Assembly (NCBI RefSeq): GCF_019703515.2 | Contig: NC_059368.1 | Span: 28,141,289 to 28,205,288 of the forward strand | DNA length: 64,000 nucleotides | Source of the DNA: Myxocyprinus asiaticus | Taxonomy: Eukaryota; Chordata; Actinopteri; Cypriniformes; Catostomidae | Reading direction: 5' to 3' | Shown here: positions 23,625 to 35,501 of the stretch, one piece after another | How the letters are laid out: the number at the start of each line of letters is the position of its first letter | Numbering within the stretch: the stretch's first letter is position 1 | Translations under genes and position numbers: made by a program | Notes under the pieces: generated by a model | Database searches by the model: none | Told to the model about the DNA's origin: nothing | What the model saw: the letters and a program-made list of their open reading frames with translations, nothing else

Positions 23625-23679
23625 GCCTTCTGCAGACTGACCGGCACCTCAGTGTCTGCCTCTCGTGACCGCTCTTCAT
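23593..23679 (-). promoter_or_regulatory. Upstream ORF overlapping the aqp4 M1 start
   Basis: An ATG at 23679 opens 28 codons in the +1 frame relative to M1 and ends with TAG exactly at the last three bases of exon 1 (23595-23593). It overlaps the M1 start at 23624. In mammals the M23 isoform is made partly from M1 mRNA by leaky scanning. An overlapping upstream ORF could shift initiation toward the downstream Met24. Whether transcription starts far enough upstream to include it is unknown. Confidence 0.4.
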
Positions 23680-23759
23680 AATCGAATAAGAGCGAGTGGA
23701 GACCAGAGCATGACCGACAGAGCATGTAAACCCAGCAGTAAAACTGACAGCATAACAGA

Positions 23760-24615
23760 GAAACATCTCACACCTCACCCATCCATCCATCCATCTATCG
23801 TCTGTATAATGTTTTATGGGTTAAAATTAAGAACAGAAATTATCTTTCTATACCTATTCATCATATTTAAAGATTTATTCATGAAATACTGTCAAATGTC
23901 AAACAACTAAATAGCCGTTAAAGTAGTAAAATAATACATTTTATAATTCTTTAAAGTAGTCAATTTACAATAGTTAATGGTAGTTTATTTTAAGCTTTTC
24001 ATGATTAGCTGTTGCAACTTATTCTAGATATATACTTTGTGGTTCAAATCTTTGTAATAGTTTATCTTTTTAAGTTTAAGGCAGTTTTCTCCTAATGCCA
24101 ATACATTGCAAGACAGTAGATTTTGTTGCGATATGAAGTACTGGGGAAGAATAAAGTTTAATTACTAATCCAGACTGATGTCAAACCTTCTCATCTATTA
24201 TGCTACAACATAATAGTTTTAGTTCAGTTTTTTCAACTTTTTTTTTTTTTTTGTTATAAATTAAGTAACATTATTTTAATCGCAAATTTTGTCACTCATT
24301 CACTATTTCCTATATAGTGAATGGCATGAGTGCACTATATCTCAGCAGTTAATGCACTATATCTCAGGAGTGAGTGAATTTGGATGCTGACGTATAGACC
24401 GAGCATCGGAGCTCTGGGGCCGTTGCAGAAACAACGTCACATATGAACTTTTAAAATACTTGGACCTTAAATGTTATTCTTATTAAATAATATATTAATA
24501 CAATAAATCTTCATTCTGTTTGTCATTTTTAATATATATATATATATATATATAGAGTAAACATTTAATCAAATGTACATTATTGTATTTATTGATTATA
24601 CTTTAGTATCTATTC
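23760..24615. other. Upstream flank of aqp4
   Basis: A CCAT repeat (23779-23796) is followed by AT-rich DNA. A cluster of TATAGTGAATGG/GCACTATATCTCAG motifs at 24295-24375 resembles an end of a fish DNA element. (TA)n occurs at 24532-24554. No TATA-type core promoter for aqp4 stands out. Confidence 0.4.
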
Positions 24616-24794
24616 TGTCCAGGCAGTTGTGTTCTTCACAAAGATCTTGACAGATAGTTAACAAGAATGAAGTTCCATCACGTCATTCTTTATACTGATG
24701 TGATGTGTACATGAATGCACTTCACTTTTACTGTAAAACTGAAACATACAAAGATACAAATTACAAAATGATTTACAAACTACTTAAACATTTT

Positions 24795-24862
<68 letters not shown>

Positions 24863-25361
24863 AGCATTCACTTAAGCTGTTCAGTTATTCAAAGTATATG
24901 TTTTTAACAACTTCATATTAGTTTTTTTCCTGATTTGCATTTAACAGTATACGTTTGCATAAAGAGAGGATTTCACAGCCTTATTAGAAATGCTATATGT
25001 TAGCTTGTTCGGACTTTCGTAATGGACTATGAATCATAAACTTACAAATTATGAATCGTTTAACATTTCTCTGAATACACGACTTTAAATCTGCACATAA
25101 GAATATTATACTTGTTAAAACAAAAATTGCAGCTTGCAGTCATATCTACTCCAAGGATTGGACAGTTGAAAACAACCATGTGCACCTGAACACAGACAGT
25201 GAACTTTAAATACGAACTTCCTGTTTCAGAAATATTAAATAGGCACTGTACCGTTTTTCACCACTAGATGTAGCAGGCTGACTACATAACTCAAAATCAA
25301 ATGATTAATACAATTAATAACTTAATACAAATTATTCACAACTAAAACACTATGCAGAACA
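24616..25361 (-). repeat. 3' LTR of the BEL/Pao element
   Basis: 746 bp including a pure (TA)n run at 24799-24859. Aligns with the three right-LTR pieces 31529-31722, 33365-33654 and 34886-35096. Confidence 0.85.
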
Positions 25362-25559
25362 CTCCCCACCTGGAATAATTTATGTTATACCACTATGAGT
25401 TGTGATTAACTTCAGAAGTAAAACTGTGTCACAGATAGGCCTTAAATACTCCCTGATAATTCCCTGCTTAACAGTCTTCACCATAACCTTGCAAACTTTT
25501 CCATCAGATGAGGTCATGGTCTTAGTAATGAGACCGATAGGCCATTTGCTTCCCAGTCT

Positions 25560-27113
25560 TTAAACAGGACAACATCCCCTTCCTGAATGTTGGCTCTCTC
25601 CACTTCCTCGTAGGCTGTAAAGTGGCCAAGTACTCCTGTTTCCATCGATTCCAGAATTAATCTGCCAACATCTGAACTTGACACCACTGACTTTTGTGCA
25701 GATGATCCATATCAAAGTTTCCTGGAGGAGCTGGAGCAACACTTGCTTTTTGAGTTAAGAGCATCGCTGGTGAGAGCACTTGAGGCATGTCCACATCTGG
25801 CAAAATTGGGGTTAAAGGTCAGGAGTTCATTATGGCTATGACTTCCACCATTAACGTTTTTAAGACTTCATGCGTGAGCCGTGTGGAGCTCTTCGTCAAG
25901 AGAGCATCTAGAATACGCCAAGCATCTCCAATTATTCTTTCCCACACTCCTCCCATGTGAGAGGAGTGTGATGCATTGAATGACCAAATGCAGCCTTGGT
26001 TCTGTAAAAAAAACCTTTCAACTGTGAGTCACCACTGTTGATCTGGAGTTCCTTGATAAAATTTGTGCCTCTATCATAATGGAAATGTTTCACAGGTCCT
26101 CTAACAGCCAAAAAACTTTGCAAAGCATTGATAAAGATTGATGTTGATAGAGATTCTATGACCTACAAGTGAACTGCCCTGGTACTCAAGCAACTAAATA
26201 TGACAGCACATCGCTTGTTCTCAGCACTGTACCCTCTTGTTCGATGTGCCACCACAGAGAATGGTCCAAAGACATCAAGACCTGCGTGTGTAAATGGCGG
26301 ATCGACAGAAATACTGTCTGCAGGCAAACCTGACATCTTCTGATGCTCCATTCTTCCCATTAATTTCTTGCATAACACACATTTGTGGATAACACTTGAG
26401 CTTAGTCTTTTACCTTTGATGATCCACAATCCAGCACTGCGTACCGCACCCTCTGTGAAATGGTGACCTTGGTGGGCCACTTGATTGTGGTAATGTTGGA
26501 CTAGCAGATCAGCTACATGATGGTTAGGTGGAATGATCAAGGGATGCTTTTCCTGATCTGAGAGGTCAGCAGAGTGGACACTGCCACTGACTCTTAACAG
26601 ACCCTCATCATCTATAAAGGGGTCAAGTTTCAGAAGAGAGCTATGCTGCAACACTTTACCATTCCTGGTCAGACTATCGAATTCTTCTTCATACACTTCT
26701 CGCTGTACAGTCTTAATGATAGTCGACTTAGCCTGTGAGAGTTCTGCGTTTGAAGTTTTGGTACACCAGTGCCACCTCTGACAATGGCTGTTAGGTATTG
26801 ATTGAGATAATGATTTTACAATGTAGGTTAGTGTTGTGACAGCTCTTACCAGGGTTCTCCAACTTGAAAACTGTTGAAACCTGCTTGAGCCTAGTGTCTG
26901 CATGGTGACATTGGTTGTCAGTGCAGTCACCTGGGGATGCATTTCAACATCCTCTTCTGCCTGTACAAGTACATATGACTCCTCGACATTGCATTTCTCC
27001 AGAAAACAGTCGCCTGAGGAACTCCAGACCAGAGAACCAGTTGGTAAGGGGTAAGTGAGCTGTTGACACAAGCCTGGTGGCATAATCTGCTGGGTTCTGT
27101 TCAGAACAGACAT
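25560..27113 (-). pseudogene. BEL/Pao integrase remnant
   Basis: The open part 26163-27113 holds the integrase H2C2 zinc-binding region (His...His then VLCKK) and the beginning of the catalytic core, Leu-Asp-Val-Phe-Gly-Pro-Phe with the first catalytic Asp, up to STRAVHL. The core resumes after a stop and frame change at 25932-26123 (HYDRGTNF with the second Asp, and TPLTWEECGK where the Glu region lies). C-terminal basic-domain debris reaches 25560. Multiple stops make it non-functional. Confidence 0.8.
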
Positions 27114-27423
27114 AATGCCATTGGTTAGGTTCTGCAGATTTTCGTATACGTGCGACTCTATTAGCTATGTACATGTAGAATCTCCTTGTGGCATTATGAA
27201 TGTAACCAAGCACTATGCGACTGTCTGTATAGAAGTTGATGTCATGAAGCTCTGTGTCGATTTCTCCTTTTATGAATTCCATGAGCTCAACAGCAAGCAC
27301 TGCCACGCACAGTTCCATGCATGGAATGGTGTGAGCAGGAAAGGGGGCCAACTTTGATTTTCCCATAACAAAACCCATGTGAGGCTGTCTGTCCGTGTCT
27401 GTTATTCGTAGATATGCTACCAT
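26944..27423 (-). pseudogene. BEL/Pao RNase H remnant
   Basis: Shows MELCVAVLAVEL (catalytic Glu), NFYTDSRIVLGYIHN (catalytic Asp) and NPADYATR, the standard RNase H landmarks of Pao pol. It overlaps the start of the integrase ORF in another frame. Confidence 0.8.
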
Positions 27424-27839
27424 AGCAAAGGCCAGAGTGGAGGCATCTGAAAAAACACATATCTCCCTATGCTGGGCTTCAGAGAGTGAAGTCAGGACAT
27501 AAGACCATGGGATTTGCAGTAGTTCGAGCTCTGCTAGAGATGAATTCCATGCCTTCCATTGGACTTCTTTGTCTTATGGAAGAAGAACATCCCAGTCCTG
27601 TTGTGCTGTTGAGAGCTCTCTCTATAAAGCCTTGCCTTGCATGGTGATTGGACAGACAAGACCAAGAGGATCATATTAGCTATTGACTGTAGAAAGTGTT
27701 CCTCTTCTAGTGAAAGGTTTTAGATCCTTAGAAACCTTGAACATAAAGCAATCTGTCTTGAGGTTCCAGGTTATACCAAGACTGCGTTGGAGAGGCAATG
27801 GATCAGTGTTTAAATCCAAGTCTTTGAGATCCTTAGCTC

Positions 27840-28640
27840 TCTCTTCAGATGTTGGTGGCCACCTTATGGAGTTTCAAGTTTGACTCTGACAACATTGTTT
27901 GAGTGCGCTTTAGGAGACCGACAGCAGCTTCTTCAGTGGAGACAGATGTAATGCTGTCATCAAAATTGCACAGCACAAATTCCCTGGCATCTGTACCATA
28001 CTCTGCTTCACCAAGCTCTGCTGCTTGTCTTAATGCGTATATGGCAACTGCTGGTGAGGGACTGTTGCCAAAGACATGTACAGTCATTCTATAATTGATG
28101 ACCACTTTCTCTGCGCAATTGTCTTTGTGCTACAAGATGCAAAGACAGCTGCGATGCTACTCTTCTACCTTAAAGAGTAGAGCATTTGTTCGATATCTGC
28201 TGTTACAGCTTTCTTCTCTCTGCAAAAGCACAGCAAGACACCCAAAAGTGCATTGTTAAGATCTGGTCCACTTAGCAGAACATCATTAAGTGAGATACCT
28301 CTACACAGAGCACTCAAATCAAAAACCACTCTGATTTTTTCAGTTTGAGGGAATGGTAAACACCAAAAATTGGCAAGTACCAACATTCTTCACCTAACTG
28401 CAGTGGTGGAGCAGGTTCTGCTGGCTCATTCTCGATTACTTTTTACATGAATTCAAAGAAATGTTCTTTCATGCCTGGTTTCTTTCGGAGAGTGCGCTGT
28501 AGTGAGGTTAGTCTCTGCATAGCTTGCCCTCTGTTGTTTGGAAGCTGGCTTCAGGGGAAGCAAAATGGAAGTGGTACCATCCAATGGTTTTCTTCATTAA
28601 AAGGTACACCTCTTTATCCATGATTTCAAGGAAGGTTTTA
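27840..28640 (-). pseudogene. BEL/Pao reverse transcriptase remnant
   Basis: The piece 28165-28386 has IRVVFDLSA and GPDLNNALLGVL plus AVTADIEQM with the first catalytic Asp. After a break, 27845-28105 has VFGNSPSPAVAIYALR and CNFDDSITSV in place of the usual Tyr-Val-Asp-Asp box. Frame breaks at about 28110-28165 and upstream of 28390 disable it. Confidence 0.8.
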
Positions 28641-28899
28641 TTCTTCTGAAGAAGACATTGTCTTCCATGCCACTTGTACAGTTTTCAAAGAACTCTGGAT
28701 GTTTGAAAAGACATGGTGGGGCAGGCAGGTATTGTAAAAGAGGTGATTAACCTAGCTCTTTGACAATGATGCCTTTTGTGCATGGTGAAAAGTATGAAGT
28801 TTGGCCATTTGGAAGTATGTAAGTCTTCTAAGCATTTACACTGGATTGCTGATGAGTTCCGTCTAAGCAAACTTCTCCTACAATCACCCAGCCCAAGTC

Positions 28900-29350
28900 T
28901 AAGTGCTGAGTGTAGGGTGCGTTGTGAGGCCCTGTTCCAATACTTTGTGCACACTTAGAACTTCTCGCCCCAGGAGTAGGAGGATTGGAGCACTAGGATC
29001 TAAAGGTGGGATTTTGTCTGCCACAGGAGTGAGGTGAGAGAAATACAGTGCTATCTCTGGTGTAGGAATTTCAGCTCTATCATCTGGTATCGTGTTTACA
29101 CTATCAGCGTTGGAAGCACAACTGTAGTTTCTCCATCAAGTGTTTCAATTGTGAAGCCACTCACTTTCCTCCCCACCATCTCCACTATACCTGAACATGT
29201 TTGCAGCATGTAGGGGAATGAACTGCCATCAATGCCGAACAGATTAAAAAACTGTGACTTAGCCAGTGATCTATCACTCTGCTCATCCAATACAACATAA
29301 ATATGTTTGAACTTATCACGCTGATCAGAGGAGTAGACGTTTACGAGGCA
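28900..29350 (-). pseudogene. BEL/Pao aspartic protease region
   Basis: The segment 29096-29290 carries Leu-less MDEQSDRSLAKSQFF, FGIDGSSFPY and VVLPTL, the peptidase A17-like region. Further along (28960-29090) is APILLLLGREVLSVHKV, the conserved linker to reverse transcriptase, in another frame. Confidence 0.7.
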
Positions 29351-29885
29351 AATTTTTGAACATTATTTGGGCTGGCTAGCTTCACCATAGATCTCAGTAC
29401 ACATGTTGTTGATTTCGAGAGCACTATCATTCGGTACCTCTTTGTTTTGTTCTGTTCTGCTTCTGCTGAAGAACTTCAGTGGACCAAGGAGCAGGACCAG
29501 GATCCATAGCTGCAATATGTCCATCACTGTCACATTCCTTACATTTAATTGATGCTTTGCAGTCCTTAGCAACATGCTTGGTGGTAGCACAACATCGAAA
29601 ACAGATGGGTGTGGCTTACTGTGGATGGGGCAAAGCTTGTCTAGAACAATGGTCTTATCTGGGTTACTGTTCTGGATTTCTAATCTTGTGGCTGCTACTT
29701 AAGTTTTCTTCACAAAGACAAATGCAAAACTGGGTCATTTCTGGTTCTCGCTTGGCTGCAAACAAACTCGATAAAGAAGCTAAATGGTGGGAAGCATACT
29801 TTGTATTCTTCTTCATACCTGGAACCTTGTGTAATCCACTTCTCTTGGAGACTGTATGTGAGTTTTCTACAAAAGAGTTGACTCC

Positions 29886-31026
29886 TCATGCTGTGTCAAG
29901 GTAAGCGAGCCCAGGTAAGAGACCGTTCTCTTTTGCAGACTCTAGCTCCGGTAACAGATCTCCTAGATCTCTCAGCCAAAGAGTATCTTTGTTTGTGATA
30001 CGTGGAAAATCCTCAAGCCTCTTTAACATAGCCTGTTCGATGACCTCAGGACATCCGTAGCGATCATCCAAGTGATGCCATATAATTTGTACTCCTATGG
30101 ATGGATTGTTGAAATAGACTGACTTAATTCGTTTTGCGTGATTGGATGATTCAGGGCCGAGCAAGTCTATCTCCTCTCTAGAGGTCAGCTTGAGTTCACT
30201 TGTGACTTGAAAAGATGTCTTCCACACCTAGTAATTTTCTGGACAATCATCGAATCGGACTAGGCAAGAACTAACCATCTCTTTTCTTAACAAATAAGTG
30301 GTGAAATCAGTTGCTTGTGGAAGTGTAAGTGCAAAGCATCTAGAAGGCGCTTGAGAGAAAGGGGTTGATTCGTACTGCATCTGTGCTGCCCTGTTTTGAT
30401 AGCTCACATCATCAGCTCTACAATGTGGTTCATTTGTTTACATCTGGAGAGTGAAACTGAGGATAATGCTGGGTTGTGCACTTTTGGCTCATGGGAACTG
30501 TCTTTGTGAAAGACTCTCCCTTGGCTTTAGGAGAGTAAGTTTGAACTTAACCTACAGAAATGCTCTGAAGAATCTTCAAATACAGGTCATGACTCAGGAA
30601 TCTGCTGGCGAGCATTTTGTACCCGAGAGTGATTCTGCACATACTCTGTGGAGCGTTCATCTCTGTCTGACCTGCATGATACCCTTTCTAAATCAGTGCT
30701 TGATTTGTCTTCCAAGTTGCTGCTGCTTTGTAAACCTCTGCTTCTGTAGATGCAGCCACAGCCTCATTCTGTAGCTGTAATACATACAAGTTATCTTCAA
30801 CTTTGGCTTTACGGCATGCAGCTTCAGCTAGTGTTTTCTGTTGCTGCTCTTCAATTTAGGCTTTTTCCCTCATCATGGCGGCTTCTTTCTCTGCATAAGA
30901 GGCTTTTGCTTTGCATGGTACTGCTTTAGCTCTTGCAGTGGTCACAGCTGCACTAGCTGAAGATCTGCTTGATCTGCTCGCTTTGTCTGATTGTGATTTC
31001 TGGGGCTGTACCTGAGACTCCTCCAT
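29886..31026 (-). pseudogene. BEL/Pao gag remnant
   Basis: An ATG at 31026 starts a Gln/Ser- then Ala/Lys/Glu-rich stretch that looks like a coiled coil, with in-frame stops near 30860 and 30680. The 29886-30227 part (RIKSVYF, IIWHHLDDRYGCPEVIEQ, RLEDFPRI, GLLPGLAYLDTA) is the DUF1759-type gag core of BEL elements. Confidence 0.75.
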
Positions 31027-31069
31027 GTTGACGTTGTAATGAGTTGTAATGAACTGGCCATGGAGATGG

Positions 31070-31458
31070 TGTTAGGATCCATGTGCTGGAAGTTTATTAG
31101 AACACAAGCAAAAAATCCAAATCGACAGGCAAATAGAGATAGTCGTTATGCAGGCGGTATAATCCAATAAACCAAAAAGACAGTCCAACAAGGCAAACAA
31201 AACAAAGGGGTATCCAAAAAGCAGAAAATCCAGGAATCAGGCAAAGGTCATAACAAATAAACAATCAGTAATAGCAATGGAAAAACGCTCGGTAAGGCAG
31301 GGTAAGCTGGCAATACTTCATAACGTGACAGTGGAAACAGCATGGTATTTATATAGTTCAGACAGGAAGTAGCCAATGAAGAAACAGTACAGAGTTAGTA
31401 TTCGGGAGAGGGCTCCCTCTGGTGGTTGGTAGGAGGAGTAACAACCTCGGCTGTTACA
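31070..31458 (-). mobile_element. Gypsy-like solo LTR in the BEL leader
   Basis: In sense orientation it begins TGTAACAGCC and ends GGATCCTAACA. A TATA box CTATATAAATACC lies at 31344-31356 downstream of GGAGCCCTCTCCCG. The TG...CA ends, size near 390 bp and promoter layout suit a solo LTR. No matching target duplication is seen. Confidence 0.55.
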
Positions 31459-31720
31459 TGAGTCTTGAAACACAAGTTGGCATGATATTTTGTTTGTCTT
31501 CACCCACTGTGTATGCAACTTTTTACTATGTCCTGGCAGTAGTGTTCTTTACAAAACTCTGACAGATAGGTAACAAGAATGAAGTTCCATCACATGTCTT
31601 TCTTTATACTGACATGATGTGTACTTTAATGAACTTCACTTTTACTGTAAAACTGAAAGAAACATACAAAGATACAAATTACAAAGTGATTTACAAACTA
31701 CTTAAACATTTGTAAAAATA

Positions 31721-33366
31721 TACAGTTGAAGTCAGAAGTTTACATCCACTTAGGTTGAAATTAAAACTCATTTTTTAACCACTTCACAGATTTAATATTA
31801 GCAAACTATAGTTTTGGCAAGTCATTTAGGACATCTACTTTGTGCATGACATGAGTAATTTTTCCAGTAATTGTTTACAGACTGATTGCTTCACTTATAA
31901 CTGACTATATCACAATTCCAGTGGGTCAGAAGTTTACATACACTAAGTTAACTGTGACTTTAAGCAGCTTGGTAAATTCCAGAAAATGATGTCAAGCCTT
32001 TAGGCAATTAGCCAATTAGCTTCTGATAAGCTAGATTCTGATAAGGTCAATTGGAGGTGTACCTGTGGATGTATTTTAAGGCCTACCTTAAAACTCAGTG
32101 TCTCTTTGCTTGACATCATGAGAAATCAGCCAAGACCTCAGAAATAAAATTGTGGACCTCCACAATTCTGGTTCATCCATGGGAGCGACTTCCAAATGCC
32201 TGAAGGTACCACGTTCATCTGTACAAAAAAAAAAAAAAAAAAATAGTATGTAAGTATAAACACCATGGGACCACACAGCCATCATACCGCTCAGGAAGGA
32301 GACGCATTCTGTCTCCTAGGGATGAACGTAGTTTTGTGCGAAAAGTGCAAATCAATCCCAGAACAACAGCAAAAGGACCTTGTGAAGATGCTGGAGGAAA
32401 CAGGTAGACAAGTATCTATATCCACAGTAAAATGAGTCCTATATCAACATAACCTGAAAGGCTGCTCAGCAAGGAAGAAGCCACTGCTCCAAAACTGCCA
32501 TAAAAAAGCCAGACTACAGTTTGCAAGTGCATATGTGGACAAAGATCTTAGTTTTTGGAGAAATGTCCTCTGGTCTGATGAAACAAAAATTGAACTGTTT
32601 GGCCATAATGACCATCATTATGTTTGGAGAAAAAAGGGTGAGGCTTGCAAGCCGAAGAACACCATCCCAACCGTGAAGCATGGGGGTGGCAGCATCATGT
32701 TGTGGGGGTGCTTTGCTACAGGAGGGACTGGTGCACTTCACAAAATAGATGACATCATGAGGAAGGAAAATTATGTGGATATATTGAAGCAACATCTCAA
32801 GACATCAGCCAGGAAGTTAAAGCTCGTTCGCAAATGGGTCTTGGACAATGACACCAAGCATACCTCCAAAGTTGTGGCAAAATGGCTCAAGGAAAAAAAG
32901 TCAAGTTATTGGAGTTGACATCACAAAGCCCTGACCACAATCCAATAGAAAAGTTGTGGGCAGAACTGAAAAAGTGTGTGCGAGCAAGGAGGCCTACAAA
33001 CCTGACTCAGTTACACCAGTTCTATGTGGAGGAATGAGCCAAAATTCCAGCAACTTATTGTGAGAAGCTTGTGGAAGGCTACCCAAGATGTTTGACCTAA
33101 GTTAAACAATTTAAAGGCAATGCTACCAAACACAAACAAAGTGTATGTAAACTTCTGACACACTGGGAATGTGATGAAAGAAATAAAACCTGAAATAAAT
33201 AATTCTCTCCACTATTATTCTCACATTTCACATTCTTAAAATAAAGTAGTGATCCTAACTGACCTAAGACAGGGAATGTTTTCTACAATTAAATGTCAGG
33301 AATTGTGAAAAACTGAGTTTAAATGTATTTGGCTAAGTTGCATGTAAACGTCTGACTTCAACTGTA
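31721..33366 (+). mobile_element. Tc1/mariner element of the Sleeping Beauty-like IR/DR type
   Basis: The element 31723-33364 (1642 bp) sits between TA dinucleotides and lies in the right BEL LTR. The outer repeat CAGTTGAAGTCAGAAGTTTA is mirrored at the right end (GTCTGACTTCAACTG). An inner direct repeat CCAGTGGGTCAGAAGTTTAC occurs near 31918 and its counterpart near 33153, the IR/DR layout. Because the LTR sequence rejoins cleanly at TA, the insertion is precise. Confidence 0.92.
32110..33105 (+). pseudogene. Tc1-type transposase remnant (DD34E)
   Basis: The open part 32535-32918 has NVLWSDETKIELFG with the first catalytic Asp, NTIPTVKHGGGSIMLWG and LDNDTKHTS with the second Asp. The Glu region (SPDHNPIEKLW) follows in another frame near 32930-32965. 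A poly-A run at 32224-32242 and frame breaks upstream destroy the DNA-binding half. Confidence 0.88.
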
Positions 33367-33654
33367 TATATAGAAAGCATTCACATACACTTTGAATAAC
33401 TGAATAAACAGCTTATGTTTTTCACTACTTCATATTAGTTTTTTTCCGATTTGCATTTAACAGTATACGTTTGCATAAAGAGAGGATTTCATAGCCTTAT
33501 TAGAAATGCTACATGTTAGCTTGTTCAGATTTTCATAATAGATTATAAATCATAAACTTCCAAATTATGAATTGTTTAACATTTCACTGAATACACGACT
33601 TTAAATTTGTACATAAGAATATCATACATATGTTAACACAATAATTGTAACTTA
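33365..33654 (-). repeat. Middle piece of the split BEL 5' LTR
   Basis: Aligns with 24860-25130 of the left LTR, between the Tc1 insertion and the TTA-flanked DNA element. Confidence 0.8.
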
Positions 33655-34885
33655 GGGGCCGTTTACATGACAACATTTTCAACTAAAAATGGAAAACTTT
33701 TTATGCGTTTTGGCTGTTCGTTTACACAACAATGGCGTTTTAGGGCCTGAAAATGGGTTTCAAAGTGCAAGTTTTTGAAAACGATGCCATTATCGTCTCC
33801 ATGTAAACATACAAAAATGCGAATTTGTGAAAACGATGACATGCGCACGTGTATTACGTGTTATATAAAGAATTATGGATTGATAGGCATCAATTTGAGA
33901 TGTATAAATATCAATATGAATACTGGTGTCTGTGCAAATAACAATAATCAACAATTTATTCATTTGGAGTGTTTTGTATGGCGTGTGAACATTGTACAGT
34001 ACAGTAGGCAGAACCTGCAATTTGAAAATCTTGAAATTAATGTATGGATTCAGATGGGAAAAATGTATTTGTATTTTAAATGTTATTTATTTATTAATTT
34101 TATTTGATGTACCTTTACCCTGCAGTTCATTCACCCACCGCTTATGTATATAGCCTATAGACAGAGATGTGATGCCATGTACAGTATTCAATGATATGCT
34201 TAGAAAATGAAAACATGAAGCAGTGAAAATGCATGTTAGATCCAGTGTACACAAGACCTCTCTCTCCGTCAGAAGATATCCAAATATCAGAGTTCTGTCC
34301 GATATCCAAAACCAGTCAACATCAACAGCTTGTTATGTTAACTCACTCTCCAACCAGCCCAAGAGTCAGCAGGGGGAATACAGAAGAAGGCAGGAGACGA
34401 AGTGATGGTAAAAATGAGCAGAGTTTATTGAATAATCTTGAGAGTTCAGTCTACAGGCATGCGCGCGAGTATTTCAAAACAATGCGCGAGACATTCAAAA
34501 CTACAATGGTAGACTACAAGACTGTGTTTGTGCTGCTCAAGATTTTCCGTTTATTGACGCTTCTCCAGCAAAGTAATTGTAGTAATAAAGCAACCTCATC
34601 GTCCATCCAGACAAAATTGCTCGATGCTTTCGCCAACTTCATTGTTTATATTCACCACTCTATGGAAGAATGCTTATGTGCGCAGGCGCGTAGTGTTTAT
34701 TTACAAAGTGACATCGCCAACTACTGGCCTGGCATGCATAATACAGCGTTTTTAGTCATTTTCGCAGATCCGTGTGAACGGAGATCATTTTGACAACGTT
34801 GTTGTCTGTACGCGAAACTTTTCAAAAATGCAAAGGAAAAACTTTTCTGTTTTTAGTACATCATTGTCATGTAAACATACCTTTA
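33652..34885. mobile_element. Non-autonomous DNA transposon with TTA target duplication
   Basis: The element 33655-34882 (1228 bp) starts GGGGCCGTTTACATGACAAC and ends with the inverse GTCATGTAAACATACCT. The mirrored region spans about 75 bases (GAAAAGTTTTTCC-type sequence). TTA flanks both sides (33652-33654, 34883-34885); the intact left LTR shows the empty-site sequence. A 3-bp TWA duplication suggests PIF/Harbinger-type mobilisation. The 186-codon frame inside (34233-34793) resembles no transposase. Confidence 0.75.
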
Positions 34886-35096
34886 CAGTCGTACCTACTC
34901 CAAGGATTGGACAGTTGAATACAACGATGTGCAACAGAACACAGACGGTGAGCTTTGAATATGAACTTCCTGTTTCAATACTATTAAATAGGCTCTGTAC
35001 CGTTTTTCACCACTAGACGTAGCAGGCGGACACATAACTCAAAACCAAATGATAGCTTAATACAAATGATACACAACTAAAACACTATGCAGAACA
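34886..35096 (-). repeat. Outer piece of the split BEL 5' LTR
   Basis: Aligns with 25135-25361, ending CTATGCAGAACA. Confidence 0.85.
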
Positions 35097-35303
35097 GTAT
35101 CTTTAAACTCCAATACAAGCTGGGTAGAGTTTCTGGGCGCATAGCGCCCTCATCCGACCATAAACGGCACCAAAGTTATAATAACCTACATGTTATAACT
35201 GAATATTTAAATCATCCACATAATTATCATTTCCACTGCGTGCAGTCTCCTGTGTTAAAATAATATCAGTAAATAAAGAATTCTTCAGCTTAATTGCAAA
35301 ATT

Positions 35304-35501
35304 CTGTATACATATGAATAAAGAGTACATTTTAAAATGTTCTGTTATGCCTCTCTATTTTATTATGCTTTTTTAATCAAGTAATGATTTGTCAAAAAGT
35401 AATTTATTACATTCAGCATGAAATAAAACATTGCAGGAGTGAAGGAAGATGTAAACTCCCAGCTCGAACATCTTCCCCACAATATGGACAATTAAAGCTG
35501 G
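35304..35501. repeat. 198-bp segment duplicated inside the DIRS element, copy 1
   Basis: Matches 37826-38023 without gaps; I count about eight mismatches over the last 187 bases. It ends at the TTAA and first bases of the family B MITE. Confidence 0.85.

Larger units (their letters stand above)
24616..35096 (-). mobile_element. BEL/Pao LTR retrotransposon, decayed, with nested insertions
   Basis: LTRs lie at 24616-25361 and 31529-35096 (the latter split by two insertions). In sense orientation they run TGTTC...GGACA. The internal part 25362-31528 reads, right to left, gag, protease, reverse transcriptase, RNase H, integrase, the BEL/Pao order. A purine tract AGGTGGGGAG (complement of 25362-25371) abuts the 3' LTR. 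No canonical primer site is visible. GTATC flanks the right end (35097-35101) and also occurs at 24606-24610, five bases short of the left LTR edge, so the target duplication is uncertain. In one stretch compared by eye the LTRs differ at about one base in ten, so the insertion is old. Every reading frame is broken. Confidence 0.88.

Noticed and set aside
24295..24375. TATAGTGAATG-type motifs here and near 35940-36030 as two ends of one transposon split by the BEL element
   Set aside because: The motif style is similar, but I could not align the two ends as inverted repeats or find a shared duplication.
24606..24610. GTATC as the confirmed target duplication of the first BEL element
   Set aside because: It matches the right flank but lies five bases outside the left LTR edge, so the duplication is not secure.
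34233..34793. 186-codon plus-strand ORF as a gene
   Set aside because: It lies wholly inside a TTA-flanked DNA element, has no recognisable domain and is compositionally like the rest of the element.
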